This document shows positions 1 to 5,507 of a stretch of DNA of 13,495 nucleotides, one piece after another; position 1 is the stretch's first letter, and every line of letters starts with the position of its first letter. The stretch is from positions 1 to 13,495 of the forward strand of contig CAKRRG010000075.1 in the NCBI GenBank assembly GCA_934394545.1, given 5' to 3'. The notes under the pieces are model-generated. The model ran no database searches and was not told where the DNA came from. It was given only the letters and a program-made list of their open reading frames with translations. Position numbers and translations under genes: made by a program. Source of the DNA: an uncultured Blautia sp. (GTDB taxonomy: Bacteria; Bacillota; Clostridia; Lachnospirales; Lachnospiraceae).

Positions 1-212
1 ATTTTCAAATCTCTTCCAAGCTCTACTGCACTCTGGATTCCCACATATTCTCCTGCATGGATACCAGCTGTGATAAGAGCAGTTTTCCCTGGCTTTTCTC
101 CCCGTATAATGGTCGCCGGAAGAGAAAATTCTCCGTTTCCGATGGAAATAAAACCATGGACACGCTGCCCTGGTGCCGCACTTAAGCCACCTATATTTAT
201 TATTTCACTCAT
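1..212 (-). CDS. Succinylglutamate desuccinylase/aspartoacylase-family zinc hydrolase (N-terminal part)
   Basis: Partial gene: the 70 N-terminal residues are present and the rest lies beyond the left edge. The protein begins MSEIINIGG. Near residues 47-60 it has ITAGIHAGEYVGIQ, which fits the G-x-H-x-x-E zinc-binding motif of the AstE/AspA branch of the M14 carboxypeptidase clan, with H52 and E55 as the expected zinc ligands. Family members remove acyl groups from N-acyl amino acids or similar small amides in the cytosol; the substrate here cannot be told. The ATG at 210-212 is chosen because AAAAGG lies about 11 bases upstream. An in-frame ATG seven codons earlier (231-233) has no ribosome site. 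It lies 88 bases downstream of the methyltransferase on the same strand and may be co-transcribed with it. Family call is fairly secure, exact function unknown. Confidence 0.75.
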   Translation of the reverse strand, partial: MSEIINIGGLSAAPGQRVHGFISIGNGEFSLPATIIRGEKPGKTALITAGIHAGEYVGIQSAVELGRDLK

Positions 213-300
213 TCTTTTTTCAACCTTTTCCATATAATATAAAAAGCCATAGCCAATGCTTTTCAGCAGATCTAAATTCTGCACTGTTTATGCTCTTTTG

Positions 301-1122
301 TTACTTTGTAACTTCTACCATAAACATAGGCGTAGATCCATAATTTAACTTTTCTTCCTCACTCCACACCTGTTGCCAGATATCCTCATTCACCTGAATC
401 TGTGCTGCTCCAAGTTCCTCTAATACCTTCACATCCCATCTCGGACGCTTAGTCTCAGACAATGGAACCTGCAGTGCAATTTTTTCCATACGGTCAATAT
501 CTGTGCACAGATAATGATCATCCAGGCTTACATTTTCCACATTTTTACGGTCATTCTCATAAGCTTCACGTTTCTCATCATCATAGAGGTAGCCGTACCA
601 GTTCGCGTCAAAGTTCAGAAGCTTTCCGCCCTTTTTCAACACTCGAAGCCATTCCTTATAAGCCATTTCCGGGTGTGGCAGATTCCAGGTCAGGTTCCTG
701 GAAATGATCACGTCAAAGCTCTCATCTTCAAACTCCAATGCCTGGGCATCCATCCGTTTAAACTCAATGTGATTCTTCTTTTCCCCGATAAATTTCGACG
801 CATTTTCCGCAGCCTTTTCCAGCATTCCCGGGGTGTAATCTATGGCTGTTACATGATATCCTGCTTCTGCAAGGATCATAGGGAAAAATCCAGGGCCAGT
901 GCCGATATCAAGAATCCGAAGCTGATCTTTTTCTTTTTCTCCAAATCCGCGTTCCAAAGTCTCCAGCCATGCCCTTTTTTGCATCCCCTTTAACTCTTTT
1001 TCATTCACCTCAGAATACCCTTCTGTGCGGGTACTCCAGTAGCTCTCTATTTCATCCAGTAATTTATCCAATTGTAATTCCTCCGCAAATAAATCCTTAA
1101 GAATAAAATTTAACAAACTCAT
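301..1122 (-). CDS. Class I SAM-dependent methyltransferase
   Basis: A 273-residue cytosolic methyltransferase with a Rossmann-like SAM-binding domain. Motif I is LDIGTGPGFF at residues 71-80, the acidic residue ending strand 2 is D95 (TAIDYTPGML), D125 follows in RMDAQALEF, and the motif IV region FDVIISRNLTWNLPHP is at about 136-151, followed by VLKKGGKLLNFD (161-172). This is the usual small-molecule methyltransferase layout (UbiE/Methyltransf_11-like), but the acceptor substrate is not evident. The C-terminal 100 residues are more divergent and probably form the substrate lid. No strong ribosome site is seen; a G6 run lies 14 bases upstream of the ATG and may pair weakly with the 16S tail. 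It follows the aldo/keto reductase by 96 bases, with a stem-loop between, and precedes the AstE/AspA-like hydrolase, so the last two may form a small unit. Confidence 0.85.
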   Translation of the reverse strand: MSLLNFILKDLFAEELQLDKLLDEIESYWSTRTEGYSEVNEKELKGMQKRAWLETLERGFGEKEKDQLRILDIGTGPGFFPMILAEAGYHVTAIDYTPGMLEKAAENASKFIGEKKNHIEFKRMDAQALEFEDESFDVIISRNLTWNLPHPEMAYKEWLRVLKKGGKLLNFDANWYGYLYDDEKREAYENDRKNVENVSLDDHYLCTDIDRMEKIALQVPLSETKRPRWDVKVLEELGAAQIQVNEDIWQQVWSEEEKLNYGSTPMFMVEVTK

Positions 1123-1136
1123 TTTATTTTCACAAG

Positions 1137-1148
1137 CCCCCCGGGGGG
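1137..1148. repeat. Perfect CCCCCCGGGGGG palindrome
   Basis: Six C followed by six G, in an otherwise AT-rich spacer. It sits 14 bases upstream of the methyltransferase ATG and, on the minus strand, just after a TATAAT-like hexamer that has no clear -35 partner. It could be a protein-binding site, a crude ribosome site (the G run), or a slippage-prone tract. What it does is unknown. Confidence 0.6.
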
Positions 1149-1157
1149 ATATTATAA

Positions 1158-1214
1158 AAGCGACAGAGAAATAAATATTACCTGTAAATCGTAATAAATA
1201 GTTCTCTGCCGCTT
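1158..1214 (-). terminator. Stem-loop after the aldo/keto reductase, possible terminator
   Basis: On the minus strand, arms 1214-1202 and 1170-1158 form a 13-bp stem with one G-U pair. Inside the loop a second 6-bp stem (GTAATA/TATTAC, 1176-1181 and 1191-1196) can form. The 3' arm is followed by TTATAATAT, a modest U-rich tail. It begins five bases after the aldo/keto reductase stop. This suggests termination or a processing/attenuation hairpin between the reductase and the methyltransferase; the weak U tract keeps confidence moderate. Confidence 0.5.
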
Positions 1215-1218
1215 AAGC

Positions 1219-2223
1219 TTATCTGCCTATATTCTCTTCTGCAATTGCATCAATTCTTGCAAGCTCCTCCTCTGTAAACGGTGCACAGTGAATCGCTTTA
1301 ATATTGTCCAGAATCTGCTGTGGACGTGATGCTCCAATAAGTACACTAGTCACCTCCTGCTGTGCAAGCAGCCAGCCAAGAGCCATTTCCGAAAGCTTCT
1401 CGCCACGCCCTGTAGCCATATCATTCAGCTTTCTGATCTGCTGCAAACGCTCTGGCGTCAGATTGCTTTCCTTCAAAAATCTGCCATCTGTACGGATACG
1501 GCTGTCTTCCGGAATACCATTAAGGTAGCGGTCTGTAAGCTGTCCCTGGGCAAGAGGACTGAAGGTGATCAGACCTTTTTTCAAAATTCCTGTGGTCTTT
1601 TTCAGTCCATTTTTCTCCACAGTTCTGTCAAAAATAGAATAACGGTTCTGATTAATTACAAAAGGACAATGCATTTCCTGCAAAATCGACGCTGCCTGTG
1701 AAAGCGTTTTTCCATCGTAATTGGAAAGTCCCACGTAAAGTGCTTTTCCACTGTGAACAGCCGCTGCCAGTGCTCCCATGGTCTCTTCCAGAGGGGTATC
1801 CGGATCCATTCTGTGATGGTAAAAAATATCTACATATTCCAATCCCATACGCTTTAAACTCTGGTCAAGACTTGCCAGAAGATATTTGCGGCTGCCCCAG
1901 TTCCCATAAGGACCATCCCACATTTCATATCCTGCCTTGGTAGTAATGATCAGCTCGTCCCTGTATTTTCCCAGGTCTTCTTTCAGAATCCTGCCGAAAT
2001 TAATCTCTGCACTCCCCGGCTCCGGTCCATAATTATTCGCCAGATCGAACTGTGTGATTCCGTTGTCAAACGCTATAAAACACAGCTGTCTCATATTTTC
2101 AAATTTAGAAGTATCACCAAAATTATGCCATAGTCCAAGTGACACCTTCGGCAGCATAAGTCCACTGTTTCCACAGCGGTTATATTCCATTGTCGCATAT
2201 CGTTCCTTTGAAGCAGTATACAT
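1219..2223 (-). CDS. Aldo/keto reductase, YghZ/L-glyceraldehyde 3-phosphate reductase type
   Basis: A 334-residue NADPH-dependent (beta/alpha)8-barrel oxidoreductase of the cytosol. It resembles Escherichia coli YghZ closely over its whole length: SLGLWHNFG (28-36), FDLANNYGPEPGSAEINFGR (59-78), TKAGYEMWDGPYG (95-107), GSRKYLLASLDQSLKRMGLE (110-129). The catalytic tetrad is D60, Y65, K96 and H137. The C-terminal nucleotide-binding region is GWLLAQQEVTSVLIGASRPQQ. Known relatives reduce L-glyceraldehyde 3-phosphate and toxic aldehydes such as methylglyoxal; the same substrates are inferred here. The start is supported by GGGAGG about 10 bases upstream of ATG and by alignment of the MYTASKERY lead with the YghZ N terminus. 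It has its own strong promoter and is divergent from the DtxR-type regulator. Confidence 0.93.
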   Translation of the reverse strand: MYTASKERYATMEYNRCGNSGLMLPKVSLGLWHNFGDTSKFENMRQLCFIAFDNGITQFDLANNYGPEPGSAEINFGRILKEDLGKYRDELIITTKAGYEMWDGPYGNWGSRKYLLASLDQSLKRMGLEYVDIFYHHRMDPDTPLEETMGALAAAVHSGKALYVGLSNYDGKTLSQAASILQEMHCPFVINQNRYSIFDRTVEKNGLKKTTGILKKGLITFSPLAQGQLTDRYLNGIPEDSRIRTDGRFLKESNLTPERLQQIRKLNDMATGRGEKLSEMALGWLLAQQEVTSVLIGASRPQQILDNIKAIHCAPFTEEELARIDAIAEENIGR

Positions 2224-2256
2224 AATAAAAAACCTCCCGAAAAATTAATTTGTCTT

Positions 2257-2285
2257 ATTATACTCTCCCAAAAATAATTTGTCAT
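2257..2285 (-). promoter_or_regulatory. Promoter of the aldo/keto reductase gene
   Basis: Minus strand ATGACA (2285-2280), 17-base spacer, TATAAT (2262-2257). The -10 is perfect and the -35 matches 5 of 6. It lies about 35 bases upstream of the start codon, and GGGAGG follows in the leader. Confidence 0.75.
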
Positions 2286-2338
2286 TGCCCAAAACAACAA
2301 TGTACTTTCTTTATTTTTCCAAAAATCAATTGCCCAAA
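2284..2338. repeat. Two direct copies of ATTGCCCAAA in the divergent promoter region
   Basis: ATTGCCCAAA occurs at 2284-2293 and 2329-2338, each preceded by CCAAAAAT at a variable distance. One copy overlaps the -35 of the leftward promoter, the other overlaps the -35 of the rightward promoter. This placement would suit a regulator acting on both genes, but the site matches no operator I can name. Confidence 0.45.
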
Positions 2339-2358
2339 TCCCCAAACTATGGTATCCT
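2330..2358 (+). promoter_or_regulatory. Probable promoter of the DtxR-type regulator gene
   Basis: TTGCCC (2330-2335), 17-base spacer, TATCCT (2353-2358). Both hexamers match consensus at four positions. The start site would fall near 2365, immediately before the inverted repeat at 2371-2388. Confidence 0.5.
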
Positions 2359-2370
2359 ATAAATACTATA

Positions 2371-2388
2371 CTTGTACCGAGGCACAAG
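2371..2388. promoter_or_regulatory. Inverted repeat in the leader, possible autoregulatory operator
   Basis: CTTGTACCGAGGCACAAG is an 18-bp imperfect palindrome (one mismatched pair in each arm plus the centre). It lies about 6-23 bases after the predicted start site and ends 22 bases before the GTG codon. The position suits an autorepressor operator, and DtxR-family proteins commonly autoregulate, but the sequence is not a recognised MntR or DtxR box. Confidence 0.4.
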
Positions 2389-2410
2389 CAAAAAATTGAG
2401 GTGATCTATT

Positions 2411-2779
2411 GTGAAATCTAATGAATCCGCTGAGAACTATCTGGAGACCATACTTGTCCTCAGCAAAAAGAAACCAGTTGTCCGTTCCGTTGATATTGCA
2501 GATGAACTTGGTTTTAAGAAATCAAGTGTCAGCGTAGCTATGAAGAATCTTCGTGAAAAGAACCACATTACAGTTACTCCTGAGGGCTATATCTATCTTA
2601 CCGAATCCGGACAGAAGATTGCAGATATGATTTATGAGCGTCATGAATTATTATCCTCCTGGCTGATTCGCCTTGGCGTTGATCCGGCGACCGCAACATC
2701 CGATGCGTGCCGCATTGAGCATGTGATCAGTCCTGAGAGCTTCGCTGCTATTAAAGCACATATTTCTTCCAAAAAATAA
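2411..2779 (+). CDS. DtxR/MntR-family metal-dependent transcriptional regulator, short form
   Basis: A 122-residue cytosolic DNA-binding protein. Residues 1-70 form the winged helix-turn-helix (VRSVDIADELGFKKSSVSVAMKNL for recognition, then the wing VTPEGYIYLTESG), and 71-122 the dimerisation and metal-binding helices (YERHELLSSWLIRLGV, then DACRIEHVISPES). Metal ligands expected from the family are E12, H78, C100, E103 and H104. C100 resembles DtxR, while the short length without an SH3 domain resembles MntR. At the position of MntR D8 or DtxR M10 it has N9, which is unusual and may change metal preference. It would sense Mn(II) or Fe(II) and repress uptake genes, none of which is adjacent. 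The GTG start is fixed by GAGGTGAT five to six bases upstream. Confidence 0.88.
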   Translation: MKSNESAENYLETILVLSKKKPVVRSVDIADELGFKKSSVSVAMKNLREKNHITVTPEGYIYLTESGQKIADMIYERHELLSSWLIRLGVDPATATSDACRIEHVISPESFAAIKAHISSKK

Positions 2780-2783
2780 TTAT

Positions 2784-2860
2784 TAAGACCTGTACTCCAG
2801 ATAAATCAGCTATCATACAGATTCCATCATTATAGCATTTTTATCCGGAGACAGGTCTTA
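2784..2860. terminator. Long inverted repeat between converging genes, likely bidirectional terminator
   Basis: Arms at 2784-2805 and 2840-2860 pair over about 20 bp (TAAGACCTGT...ACAGGTCTTA, then CTCC...GGAG and GATAAA...TTTATC) with one bulged A and one mismatch. The loop is 34 bases. It lies between the stop of the DtxR-type gene (plus) and the stop of glgB (minus). U-rich sequence follows on both strands (TTATTTAT on plus, TTATTTTTT further out on minus). The loop is long for a classic terminator. Confidence 0.55.
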
Positions 2861-2885
2861 TTTATATGACGATGATACCAGCGGA

Positions 2886-4667
2886 TTATTTCACCAGATA
2901 ATATCTCGCTGAGAACGGTCCCATTTTAAATACAGCATTGCCGCCTTTGATCTCTTTTTCCTTCTTTGTATAGCGTTTTTTGCCACCATATTTTACCATG
3001 TCGCTTGCAAGAAGAAGCTCATATCCTGCATAGTCTTTCTCCAGCGTATATTCCTGAACTTCATCGGAGAAGTTAAATACTGCCAGAATCTTCTGCTCTC
3101 CGCTGATTCTTTCAAACAGATACATGCACTTCTGCTCCTGGTGACAATCCACCCATGAGAATCCCCCCTGAGTAAAGTCTCTCTGGAAAAGAGCATTGTT
3201 TTTCAAATAACATTTGTTCAGATCTGCCATAAATTTATGGAAGGCTTCGTGAATAGGGAATTTCAGAAGCACCCAGTCCAGTTCGTCCTTCTCACACCAC
3301 TCTTTTAGCTGTGCAAGTTCATTTCCCATAAAATTCAGCTTTGCCCCCGGATGAGCATACATATACATGTAAAAAGCTCTTGCCTGAGGGAATTTGCCAT
3401 CGTAGTCACCGTTCATCTTCTGAGCGATGGTTGCCTTTCCATGAACAACTTCATCATGGGACAACGGCAGAATATAACGTTCATTATAAAAATACATCAT
3501 GGAAAAAGTAAGCTTGTGGTATTTTTCCCTTCTTTCATCTGCATCTGCCTGGAAATAGGACAAAGTATCGTGCATCCAGCCAAGATCCCATTTATAATCA
3601 AATCCAAGTCCCCCATCCCATACCGGTTTGGTTACTCCCTGGTAAGGAGTGGAATCTTCGGCAAAAAGCAGACACTCCGGAATTCGTTCCTTCAGTCCCT
3701 GATTCATAGTACGGATAAATTTCAGCGCTGCAAGATTCTCACCGCGGCTGGCATCCCCCTGCCAGTAGATCAGATTTCCTACGGCATCCATACGCAGTCC
3801 GTCAAAGTGAAATTCACTCATCCAATAGTAAGCGGAGGACTGAAGGAAACTGCATACTTCTCCTCTGGAATGCATAAAGTTACAACTGCCCCATTCATTG
3901 CGGCCAACTGCCATATTGGGATATTCGTAAAGAGCTGTTCCATCATATTCAGCAAGTGCATAATCATTCACTGCAAAATGTACAGGGACAAAGTCCAGGA
4001 TCACACCGATCCCGGCCTGATGACACTGATCTACAAAGGATTTCAGTTCTTCTGGCTTACCATAACGGGAAGTTGGACTGAAGTATCCCGTATCCTGATA
4101 GCCCCAGGATTCATCACATGGATATTCGCACAGTGGCATGATTTCCACATAATTGTATCCATGCTCTTTCAGATATGCGATCAGAATCGGAGCAAGCTCC
4201 TCATATGTATACCAGTCCTCTTGACCTTCCCCTCGTTTTTTCCAGGAACCAAAATGCATTTCGTAAATATTTACCGGCTTATCGTAGGTTGCCTTACGGT
4301 TTTTCATCCATTTGCTGTCACCAAATTCATAGCCACCCAGAGCATATGTCTTAGATGCTGTTCCAGGACGCATTTCACTGTAGAAAGCATATGGGTCCGC
4401 ATGGTCTATAAAGGAGCCGTCCTGACGGTAAATCCGGTATTTATACATCAGATCAGAACCTACACCATTAATGGTACACTCCCAGAAATTTCCGTCGTGA
4501 ACACGATTCATAGGTGTCTCTGTCCAGTCATTAAACTCGCCGATCACAGACACACGCTGCGCCGCCGGTGCAAAGGTGCGGAATGTGGTTCCGCCCTTCC
4601 AGACATGAGCCCCCAGATACTGATATGCTTCAAATTCTTTTCCCGTATAAAAGTTGTAAAAATCCAT
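2886..4667 (-). CDS. glgB: 1,4-alpha-glucan (glycogen) branching enzyme
   Basis: A 593-residue cytosolic enzyme that cuts an alpha-1,4 glucan chain and rejoins it through an alpha-1,6 bond during glycogen synthesis. Residues about 18-105 are a CBM48-type N-terminal domain (EAYQYLGAH, FAPAAQRVSVIGEFNDW). The GH13 barrel follows, with EIMPLCEYP (175-183), GVILDFVPVHF (221-231), the nucleophile D294 in FDGLRMDAVGN, the acid E337 in LLFAEDST, and D405 in PLSHDEVVHGK. The C-terminal beta domain ends with FSARYYLVK. It lacks the extra N1 domain of longer GlgB proteins. The frame is open for 37 more codons upstream, but the MDFYNFYTGKEFEAY start is chosen because GGGAG lies nine bases before it and the extra part has no ribosome site or family similarity. 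No other glycogen genes are adjacent. Confidence 0.93.
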   Translation of the reverse strand: MDFYNFYTGKEFEAYQYLGAHVWKGGTTFRTFAPAAQRVSVIGEFNDWTETPMNRVHDGNFWECTINGVGSDLMYKYRIYRQDGSFIDHADPYAFYSEMRPGTASKTYALGGYEFGDSKWMKNRKATYDKPVNIYEMHFGSWKKRGEGQEDWYTYEELAPILIAYLKEHGYNYVEIMPLCEYPCDESWGYQDTGYFSPTSRYGKPEELKSFVDQCHQAGIGVILDFVPVHFAVNDYALAEYDGTALYEYPNMAVGRNEWGSCNFMHSRGEVCSFLQSSAYYWMSEFHFDGLRMDAVGNLIYWQGDASRGENLAALKFIRTMNQGLKERIPECLLFAEDSTPYQGVTKPVWDGGLGFDYKWDLGWMHDTLSYFQADADERREKYHKLTFSMMYFYNERYILPLSHDEVVHGKATIAQKMNGDYDGKFPQARAFYMYMYAHPGAKLNFMGNELAQLKEWCEKDELDWVLLKFPIHEAFHKFMADLNKCYLKNNALFQRDFTQGGFSWVDCHQEQKCMYLFERISGEQKILAVFNFSDEVQEYTLEKDYAGYELLLASDMVKYGGKKRYTKKEKEIKGGNAVFKMGPFSARYYLVK

Positions 4668-4702
4668 GCTTTTGCTCTCCCATTCATTGTATAAAAAGAT
4701 AT

Positions 4703-4731
4703 TAGACAGTAGTTGGTTTTCTTTGTATAAT
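4703..4731 (+). promoter_or_regulatory. Rightward promoter upstream of a small ORF and the TetR gene
   Basis: TAGACA (4703-4708), 17-base spacer, TATAAT (4726-4731). A second TATAAT at 4735-4740 has a weaker TTGGTT 16 bases before it. Transcription starting near 4738 would give a very short leader running into GGAGGGG and the ATG at 4756. Confidence 0.6.
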
Positions 4732-4755
4732 GAGTATAATTGCGTGGAGGGGAAA

Positions 4756-4821
4756 ATGCCACCGACGAAAAACGACATTAGTTGGATTTCCGACGTTTTT
4801 TGGAATGTGCTGGATTTCTAG
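4756..4821 (+). CDS. Possible 21-codon small ORF ahead of the TetR gene
   Basis: The ORF starts MPPTKNDISW and ends VLDF, followed by TAG at 4819-4821. It has an excellent ribosome site (GGAGGGG, five bases from ATG) and a strong promoter only about 20 bases upstream. It contains two tryptophans and no obvious signal peptide or membrane segment. It ends 58 bases before the TetR start, and its stop codon touches the next promoter. It could be a leader peptide, a small functional protein or a chance ORF in the TetR leader. No homologue is recognised. Existence as a translated gene is inferred only from the promoter and ribosome site. Confidence 0.4.
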   Translation: MPPTKNDISWISDVFWNVLDF

Positions 4822-4850
4822 TTGTCATTTTCTGTACGCGATTTTACAAT
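4822..4850 (+). promoter_or_regulatory. Promoter of the TetR gene
   Basis: TTGTCA (4822-4827), 17-base spacer, TACAAT (4845-4850); each hexamer matches consensus at five positions. The start site would lie near 4857, giving a leader of about 23 bases. The spacer, -10 and following bases share sequence with the inverted repeats inside the element at 7454-7884. Confidence 0.7.
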
Positions 4851-4879
4851 ATATATTCAAGTAGGAGATATATAGAGGT

Positions 4880-5428
4880 ATGGATATCAGGGTTGAAAAG
4901 ACTCGTCAGAGTATTATAAATGCTTTTATAGAGCTGCGTTCTCATAAGGAGCTGGAAAGGATTACAATTAAGGAGTTGTGCGAGAAGGCGCAGATCAATA
5001 AGTCTACGTTTTATGCCCATTATCAGGATATTTACCATCTTTCGGATACGTTGGAAACGGAGGTGGTGGTTTCAATCATGGAGAATCTGAGCTATCCGGA
5101 GAGAGTGCTTACAGATACGGCAAATTTTTCCAGGGAACTGTTTATGGGGTTTCTGGCGAAGGATTCGCTGATTGGGATTTTATTTTCTGGGAGCAGGAGT
5201 AAATGTCTGGTACAGAAGATCGAGGTGGCTTTGAAAAAGCTGGTATTTGGGACATATCCGCAGTATCAGGAGGACAAGGATATCAATATTATGCTTACTT
5301 ACATCCTTTATGGATGCTATTATGCGTTTTATGAAAACCGAAAATATGGAGATGTGCCAGTGCTTTCCAGTATTACGGAACTTACTGGAGAAACAGCGCG
5401 TGCGGCATTGAAAATGACTCAGAATTAA
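4880..5428 (+). CDS. TetR/AcrR-family transcriptional regulator
   Basis: A 182-residue cytosolic DNA-binding protein. The N-terminal TetR_N domain (about residues 5-55) shows the characteristic layout: KTRQSIINAFIELRSHKELE, then ITIKELCEKAQINKSTFYAHY as the helix-turn-helix, then QDIYHLSDTLE. The C-terminal ligand and dimerisation domain (about 70-180) resembles the TetR_C type found with DhaS-like regulators in Firmicutes, but the ligand cannot be inferred. The ribosome site is probably AGGAG at 4863-4867, 12 bases upstream; the nearer AGAGG is too close to the ATG. It is divergent from glgB and upstream of recQ, and neither is an obvious target. A TetR repressor usually controls itself and a neighbouring gene, so the promoter-rich region at 4700-4850 is the natural place for its operator. 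Confidence 0.88.
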   Translation: MDIRVEKTRQSIINAFIELRSHKELERITIKELCEKAQINKSTFYAHYQDIYHLSDTLETEVVVSIMENLSYPERVLTDTANFSRELFMGFLAKDSLIGILFSGSRSKCLVQKIEVALKKLVFGTYPQYQEDKDINIMLTYILYGCYYAFYENRKYGDVPVLSSITELTGETARAALKMTQN

Positions 5429-5452
5429 AAAAAGGGCACCACACCGGACGCC

Positions 5453-5481
5453 TTGCAGGTTTGGTAACTATAACAGATATT
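5453..5481 (+). promoter_or_regulatory. Possible promoter of recQ
   Basis: TTGCAG (5453-5458), 17-base spacer, GATATT (5476-5481). Both match consensus at four positions. It lies in the 79-base gap after the TetR gene. Read-through from the TetR promoter is also possible, because no clear rightward terminator separates the two genes. Confidence 0.35.
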
Positions 5482-5507
5482 TCACTTTCATCTCAGGAGG
5501 TCATAAA

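Noticed and set aside
242..263. Terminator between the methyltransferase and the hydrolase gene
   Set aside because: The stem is six AT-rich pairs with a ten-base loop, and the T run is part of the stem. Too weak to call.
3351..4694. 447-codon open frame on the plus strand
   Set aside because: It lies antisense to glgB, whose protein has all GH13 motifs. The antisense frame has no ribosome site or recognisable domain and is a codon-usage shadow.
4668..4778. Extension of GlgB by 37 residues to an upstream ATG
   Set aside because: No ribosome site at that ATG, no similarity to branching enzymes in the extra residues, and a good GGGAG site in front of the inner ATG at 4667.
5427..5458. Terminator after the TetR gene
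   Set aside because: The hairpin around GGCACC...GGACGCC has its A/T run on the wrong side for the plus strand, and the stem is short and interrupted. As a minus-strand terminator it has no gene to serve.
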